10,012 nt of DNA from Treponema sp. (GTDB taxonomy: Bacteria > Spirochaetota > Spirochaetia > Treponematales > Treponemataceae), in contig JAILQA010000341.1 of assembly GCA_024699205.1 (NCBI GenBank), positions 1-10,012 of the forward strand. The letters are read 5' to 3'. Under the pieces are notes generated by a model that was given only the letters and a program-made list of their open reading frames with translations, had not been told where the DNA came from and did no database searches. Of this stretch, positions 6,271 to 10,012 are shown one piece after another; positions within the stretch are counted from its first letter, which is position 1, and every line of letters starts with the position of its first letter. The position numbers and the translations under genes are program-made.

Positions 6271-9039
6271 TTACAGAGATTTTCCTACCGTAAAAATCTT
6301 GCGGCAGATTGCTCTGTAAGTACAGCCATTACATTCAGAAAAATCTTTTTTGGGATTTTCAAAAAACTTCTGATTACGAATATGGTCAGCATAAAGGTCC
6401 AGCGCCTTCATAAACTTGTCCATCACAGGCGCAAAAGAATCTAAATCTATTTCTTTAGGCTGAGAATCTTTTATGTTGTAGAACAAACATTTATCAACCG
6501 GGAACTTTTTCTCCTGATTTTGCAGCAGATATAAATACATAGGCATCTGGAAATCAGGATATTCAATCTCTGGATGTTTATCTAAATCTGTCTGTGAAAG
6601 TATTGCCGGAATTGCCCCCTTAGAAGATTTAAAATCAATAAGAACAAAACCAGCATCTTCAGGATTTTGTAAAAGACAATCCACGGTTCCCTGACATAAT
6701 AGTTTTTTTCCTTCTATTAAATATTCAAATCTTTGCTCTGTGCCATAAACAGAATAACCTTCAAAACGGAATGTAATATCAGTTATTGTTTTTAGCATTT
6801 CTTCAAAGAGAGCTTCAGATGTTGTATTCAAAAGTTCTCTAGCAAGATAGCTTTTACGGTTTCTTCCATACTCCTTATCTTTAATTGCACTTTCTATGCA
6901 GTCTCTGAGAATCTGAACATGAGCTTGTGGAAGTTCTTCGCTTTCAATTGTCAAAACCTGATTTGAATCTTTTAGCGCATTTAAGAATAGTTCAAGAATT
7001 TTATGTTTAAGCGTTCCCTGGGCAAATTGATTCATGACACTTGCTTCATTATCAAGTTCATTAAGATTTATAATATAGTAAAGAAGCCAGCTGCGTTCAC
7101 ACTCAAAAAACTTTTTTAGATGGGTTGTAGAAACTTTGAGATAATCCTCGCTACAACGATTCTCTATCATTTTTTCATTAACAAGTTCTTCTGCGAGCAG
7201 GTTCTCTGCTTCTGCACGAACCTGTGCTTTTGTCCAAAAATCAAATCCATCTTTTTCAATTTTTGTAATTTTAGAAAGAGGCATGTGACTTTGAAGCAGC
7301 GATTTTCGTTCAGCAAGATAAAGATCATCTTCAAAAAAATCAGGCTGGGAAGCAGTAAAACTTTCTTCTTCCAGATAGCTTGTTGGTTGGGAATATCCAG
7401 TAAAGTTCTTTGCGGCACAGGTAAATATTGCAGGATGCTTGTATGAGTTCATTGAATAAAGCCTAATAAAATATTCGGAAATATTCGGGTCATCGGCTTT
7501 TAGAAGCATACGCCTTTTATCTTCACGCAAAAAAGAAAGCTGTTTATAAATTACCGAAAGCGAACTCTGACTTGAATCCAGAATTACATGACAACTGAAA
7601 GGTGCTACTGCACTCATTTTGTACGGAAGAATCTGCACTCCCCTGTTGTCTGTCTGTTCAAGATACTGGGTATTGTTTAGTTTATCTACAAAAAACTTAT
7701 AAGGATTTTCAACGCTACAATCAGGAAAATTATTCTCTAAGTCAATAAGCCCACCCAATTCAGAAATACAACGGCTGATTAAACGGTCGGTTTTTGGAGG
7801 ACACTTTTCCATATCAAAAAACTTAGCACGGAAAGCAAAATATGCTGCTCTTATTTTTTCAAAACTTTGCGCCTTTACAATGTTTTCTGTAAGTTTTTTT
7901 ATTGTCTGATAGTAAGGCTGTAATTCTGGATTAACTTTATAATCATCTGCAAATGACTTTAGCCAGATATCATTTTTTTGATTTTTATAGACAAAATTGC
8001 ATATACAGTTATTTGTCTGACCAAAAGCAATTAACTCTTTGGAAAGTTCAGTATTTTTCCACGGAAGTTCAGTATTAAATAGAAGAGTTTTAAGACTTGC
8101 AAAATTAAAATCACTGGCCACGCAATTTTGCAGTTGAAGGAAAAAAGTTCCTGAGCCGGTAGAAGCGAGAGATTTAGAAGCCCTGATTACGTGAGGTATT
8201 TCGTAAAGCTCCAGTTCGCGGTCAAGATAAACACCGTAACTGTCTAAATCAGGCACACTGACAGCAATTTCATCCCAGGGAATATTCTCTTCTTTGTGAA
8301 TAGAACGTAACTGCAAGGCTATAGATTTTAATTCAGAACGGGAATCATTGTAAAACTGAACTTTAGGCAAAGGTGAAAGGTCTTTACTCTGGGCTTCCCT
8401 TCCTTTGACTGCCTGTTGAGAATCATTCTGTTGTGGAAGATGAATCAGAGTTATATCTTCGGCGGAGTTTTCAAGTAAAGCTTTATATTCAGTATAATCT
8501 GATAAGATTTCAGGATAAAAAATAAAATAATGATTTCCATCCTTTTTAAAAGGAGGCTTTTCCCAGGCGGGATCAAAAAGTTTATGTGAATCAAGAAAGT
8601 TTTTATAAAGCTCATAAAGCTTCAACAAATCCAAATCTTCGTCATCAGGATTTTTGTCGGAATGATCAAAATAAGTTTTCCAGATTGAAAGGCTTGGCAA
8701 AACCCCGCTTATCCAATTAACAAAATTGGCAGCATTTTTTGCGTACTCCGGAGGAATTATACTTTTGAAAAAAGCTTCTTTTGCATTTTGAGCCAGAATC
8801 TGAGCACAAAAAATCTGGCGCATGGTAGAAGGAATAGAAGTTCTGTCTGTCTGACGACTTTTTACAGACTGACTTTTAAAATCATCCCAGGCAAGAAAGC
8901 GTTCCATTGCAACAGCTGAAACTTGAGTCACCTGAGTCGCCTTATCTGCCCACAGGTCCGCAGCAGTCTGAGTCGGAAAAACAAAAACTGCATTTAAGTT
9001 AAGTATATTTTCTTTAATGATTTTTTCTATCGGATTCAT
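6271..9039 (-). CDS. addB: AddB-type Fe-S nuclease subunit (PD-(D/E)XK family)
   Basis: Second subunit of the AddAB recombination nuclease, 922 residues against 1166 for B. subtilis AddB. The C-terminal RecB-like nuclease has His679 in GTLKHKIL, Asp787 in QGTVDCLL, Asp802 and Lys804 in LIDFKSS, and Gln831 in DFQMPMYLYLL. The split 4Fe-4S cysteines of AddB are complete: Cys647 in FFECERSW, then Cys903, Cys906 and Cys912 in CNGCTYRAIC. The N-terminal part looks like an inactivated helicase. It opens at AVFVFPTQTAADLW (17-30), which resembles the strand after the P-loop, and no GxGKT Walker A is present. The middle region diverges and I cannot map its motifs. The frame is open upstream to 9273, but those 78 codons lie opposite the SPOR gene and across the promoter, so I use ATG 9039. 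No Shine-Dalgarno sequence precedes it. The adjacent addA, in the usual addB-addA order, supports the name. Confidence 0.82.
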   Translation of the reverse strand: MNPIEKIIKENILNLNAVFVFPTQTAADLWADKATQVTQVSAVAMERFLAWDDFKSQSVKSRQTDRTSIPSTMRQIFCAQILAQNAKEAFFKSIIPPEYAKNAANFVNWISGVLPSLSIWKTYFDHSDKNPDDEDLDLLKLYELYKNFLDSHKLFDPAWEKPPFKKDGNHYFIFYPEILSDYTEYKALLENSAEDITLIHLPQQNDSQQAVKGREAQSKDLSPLPKVQFYNDSRSELKSIALQLRSIHKEENIPWDEIAVSVPDLDSYGVYLDRELELYEIPHVIRASKSLASTGSGTFFLQLQNCVASDFNFASLKTLLFNTELPWKNTELSKELIAFGQTNNCICNFVYKNQKNDIWLKSFADDYKVNPELQPYYQTIKKLTENIVKAQSFEKIRAAYFAFRAKFFDMEKCPPKTDRLISRCISELGGLIDLENNFPDCSVENPYKFFVDKLNNTQYLEQTDNRGVQILPYKMSAVAPFSCHVILDSSQSSLSVIYKQLSFLREDKRRMLLKADDPNISEYFIRLYSMNSYKHPAIFTCAAKNFTGYSQPTSYLEEESFTASQPDFFEDDLYLAERKSLLQSHMPLSKITKIEKDGFDFWTKAQVRAEAENLLAEELVNEKMIENRCSEDYLKVSTTHLKKFFECERSWLLYYIINLNELDNEASVMNQFAQGTLKHKILELFLNALKDSNQVLTIESEELPQAHVQILRDCIESAIKDKEYGRNRKSYLARELLNTTSEALFEEMLKTITDITFRFEGYSVYGTEQRFEYLIEGKKLLCQGTVDCLLQNPEDAGFVLIDFKSSKGAIPAILSQTDLDKHPEIEYPDFQMPMYLYLLQNQEKKFPVDKCLFYNIKDSQPKEIDLDSFAPVMDKFMKALDLYADHIRNQKFFENPKKDFSECNGCTYRAICRKIFTVGKSL

Positions 9040-9046
9040 AAATACT

Positions 9047-9055
9047 ATTATATCA
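9047..9055 (-). promoter_or_regulatory. Extended -10 promoter of addB-addA
   Basis: Read on the minus strand this is TGATATAAT, a perfect extended -10 element (TG at 9055-9054, TATAAT at 9052-9047). No good -35 sits 16-18 bases upstream; TTAACA at 9080-9075 is too far, with a 22-base spacer. The addB ATG at 9039 begins eight bases after the last base of the hexamer, about where transcription should begin, so the transcript is predicted to be leaderless. Confidence 0.6.
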
Positions 9056-9074
9056 TAAAAATATTTAGTTTTTG

Positions 9075-9083
9075 TGTTAAAAT
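9075..9083 (+). promoter_or_regulatory. Probable extended -10 promoter of the SPOR-domain gene
   Basis: TGTTAAAAT reads as an extended -10 (TG, one base, then TAAAAT, five of six to TATAAT). The expected start near 9090 leaves a leader of about 17 bases that contains TGAGG at 9097-9101, five bases before the ATG at 9107. The -35 position holds only AT-rich sequence. The site is back to back with the addB promoter, so the two transcripts diverge from within 67 bases. Confidence 0.45.
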
Positions 9084-9106
9084 GTCGAAGAATTAATGAG
9101 GTTTTT

Positions 9107-10012
9107 ATGAACAATTTCTTTAAACGCTTTTCTATTATTTTTATACTTACATTACTTTTTAGCTTACCAGTTTTTTCACAGGACTGGTATTTATGCGTAG
9201 GGTCTTTTAAAAACGAAAAAAATGCACAGACCCTTGTTGAGTCCTTAAAATATAATGGTTTTGACTCTGTCATTGATAATTATGAAAAAGATTCAGAACT
9301 TTATTATCGTGTTTTGCTCGCCCAAAGTTATTCAGACAGAAACCTTGCCCGCAGCAAAATCAAAGATATAGAAAAAGATCCAATTATCAAAAAACTTAAA
9401 ATAAGCGGAATCTGGATTTGTACAGCAAGCGATAAAATTACCAAAAAAGTTGAAACACAGACTCCTCTTGATGTTACAAAAGAACTGGTAATTGAAAAAG
9501 AAACTGAAAAGAAAACCACAAAGACTGTTGAGACAAATCCAAAGACAAGTGAAAAAACAAGTAGCAAAACAAAAGCTACAGAAAGTACAAAGAAGTCTGA
9601 TAAAACAAGTACAAGTAAGAAAACCACTAAAAAATCATCTGCAAAAACCGAAACAAAACCAGCTGTAACAGACGCAAAAAGTGTTGCCACTGTAGAAAAA
9701 GTTGAAGTCAAACCAATTGAAGAAGAACTCCCACCAATCGAAGATGAAGTTTATGATTCAGACTTGCTCTCTCAGGCTAAGAAATATGAAAAAGAAATAG
9801 CTGAAAAGAATAAAATTGCAGAGAAAACAACTGTAAGTGAAGAACCGGCAAAGGAATCTGCAAAAGAAACAGATAAAGAAGTTATCCCAGAAACAGTCAC
9901 AGAAAATGAAACCGAAAAAGAAACTGAAAGTGAAGCTAAAGTTTCTTTTTCGGTTTCATTTTCTGTGACTGTTTCTGGGATAACTTCTTTATCTGTTTCT
10001 TTTGCAGATTCC
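9107..10012 (+). CDS. Exported SPOR-domain protein with Lys/Glu/Thr-rich tail, 3' end cut by window
   Basis: The reading frame is open for 302 codons to the window edge. Residues 1-24 form a signal peptide: FKR charge, hydrophobic SIIFILTLLFSL, and a VFS cleavage site before Gln25. Residues about 26-105 resemble a SPOR domain, the roughly 75-residue fold that binds septal peptidoglycan stripped of stem peptides: it starts DWYLCVGSFKNEKNAQTLVE, has LYYRVLLAQSYSDRNLARSK in the middle and ends ISGIWICTA. From about 110 onward the chain is low complexity (Lys, Glu, Thr, Ser), probably disordered. No lipobox or second domain is seen. The start is supported by TGAGG at 9097-9101. Codons after about 278 lie in the right arm of a perfect inverted repeat, where composition flips to Ser/Val/Phe. 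Those 24 residues are the antisense of the preceding stretch and are probably not real protein. An envelope or cell-wall role is an inference from the domain. Confidence 0.72.
   Translation, partial: MNNFFKRFSIIFILTLLFSLPVFSQDWYLCVGSFKNEKNAQTLVESLKYNGFDSVIDNYEKDSELYYRVLLAQSYSDRNLARSKIKDIEKDPIIKKLKISGIWICTASDKITKKVETQTPLDVTKELVIEKETEKKTTKTVETNPKTSEKTSSKTKATESTKKSDKTSTSKKTTKKSSAKTETKPAVTDAKSVATVEKVEVKPIEEELPPIEDEVYDSDLLSQAKKYEKEIAEKNKIAEKTTVSEEPAKESAKETDKEVIPETVTENETEKETESEAKVSFSVSFSVTVSGITSLSVSFADS
9853..10012. repeat. Perfect 73-base inverted repeat with 14-base loop at window end
   Basis: The left arm at 9853-9925 and the right arm at 9940-10012 are exact reverse complements over all 73 bases; the loop is 9926-9939. 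The repeat sits inside the SPOR-protein gene and its right arm stops exactly at the last base of the window. The left arm has the same Glu/Lys/Thr codon pattern as the gene before it, so it is presumably the genuine sequence. The right arm has the opposite composition. The simplest explanation is a fold-back read or assembly error at a contig end, with AGTTTC (9940-9945) annealed back on GAAACT (9920-9925). A genuine inverted duplication cannot be excluded from sequence alone. Confidence 0.95.

Noticed and set aside
9040..9273. N-terminal extension of AddB by 78 codons to an ATG at 9273
   Set aside because: It would run through the extended -10 element and opposite the start of the SPOR gene, and the added residues resemble no AddB N-terminus.
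9328..9711. Long open frame on the minus strand opposite the SPOR gene
   Set aside because: It is antisense to a Lys/Glu/Thr-rich tract, whose codons rarely make stops on the other strand. The product is a Val/Phe/Ser run with no domain, and the sense strand has a signal peptide and ribosome site.
9853..10012. Inverted repeat as a covalently closed hairpin telomere of a linear spirochaete replicon, as in Borrelia
   Set aside because: Reading through a closed telomere would give a turn with almost no loop and would lie at a replicon end. Here the loop is 14 non-symmetrical bases and the repeat interrupts a coding gene. Treponema chromosomes are known to be circular.

Overview
The window most likely comes from a spirochaete of the genus Treponema, or a close relative. 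It is AT-rich with compact gene spacing. The strongest clue is PurE: it has the class II signature (SAHRAGELL and AGAGLAAALPG instead of the class I SAHRTP and AHLPG). That form is mostly known from animals but has also been characterised from Treponema denticola. A two-subunit AddAB-type recombination nuclease and a secreted protein with a SPOR-like domain fit this assignment. No rRNA or other decisive marker is present, so the genus is an inference.

Layout. Positions 40-360 (+) encode a small XRE-type helix-turn-helix regulator. Positions 426-2698 (+) hold a purine synthesis cluster, purE-purM-purN. It is apparently read from a well-formed promoter (391-419) whose predicted start site falls on the purE start codon. 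Positions 2661-9039 (-) hold addB followed by addA, facing the pur cluster and overlapping the end of purN by 38 bases. A 67-base divergent intergenic region (9040-9106) carries an extended -10 promoter for each direction. From 9107 to the end of the window runs the start of a gene for an exported SPOR-domain protein with a long Lys/Glu/Thr/Ser-rich tail.

Function. PurN formylates GAR, PurM makes AIR and PurE carboxylates AIR, so the cluster supplies three steps of IMP synthesis. AddB and AddA should form the helicase-nuclease that resects double-strand breaks ahead of RecA. Both subunits keep PD-(D/E)XK nuclease residues, and AddB keeps the four cysteines of the Fe-S cluster but has no Walker A motif. 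The HTH protein and the SPOR protein have no evident functional link to their neighbours.

The oddest structure is at the extreme right edge: a perfect 73-base inverted repeat with a 14-base loop (9853-10012) inside the SPOR gene, ending exactly at the last base. I read it as probably a fold-back artefact at a contig end, so the last roughly 70 bases and the matching protein tail should not be trusted. Otherwise this looks like a core-genome region. I found no CRISPR array, insertion sequence, tRNA, prophage gene or recognisable new defence system.
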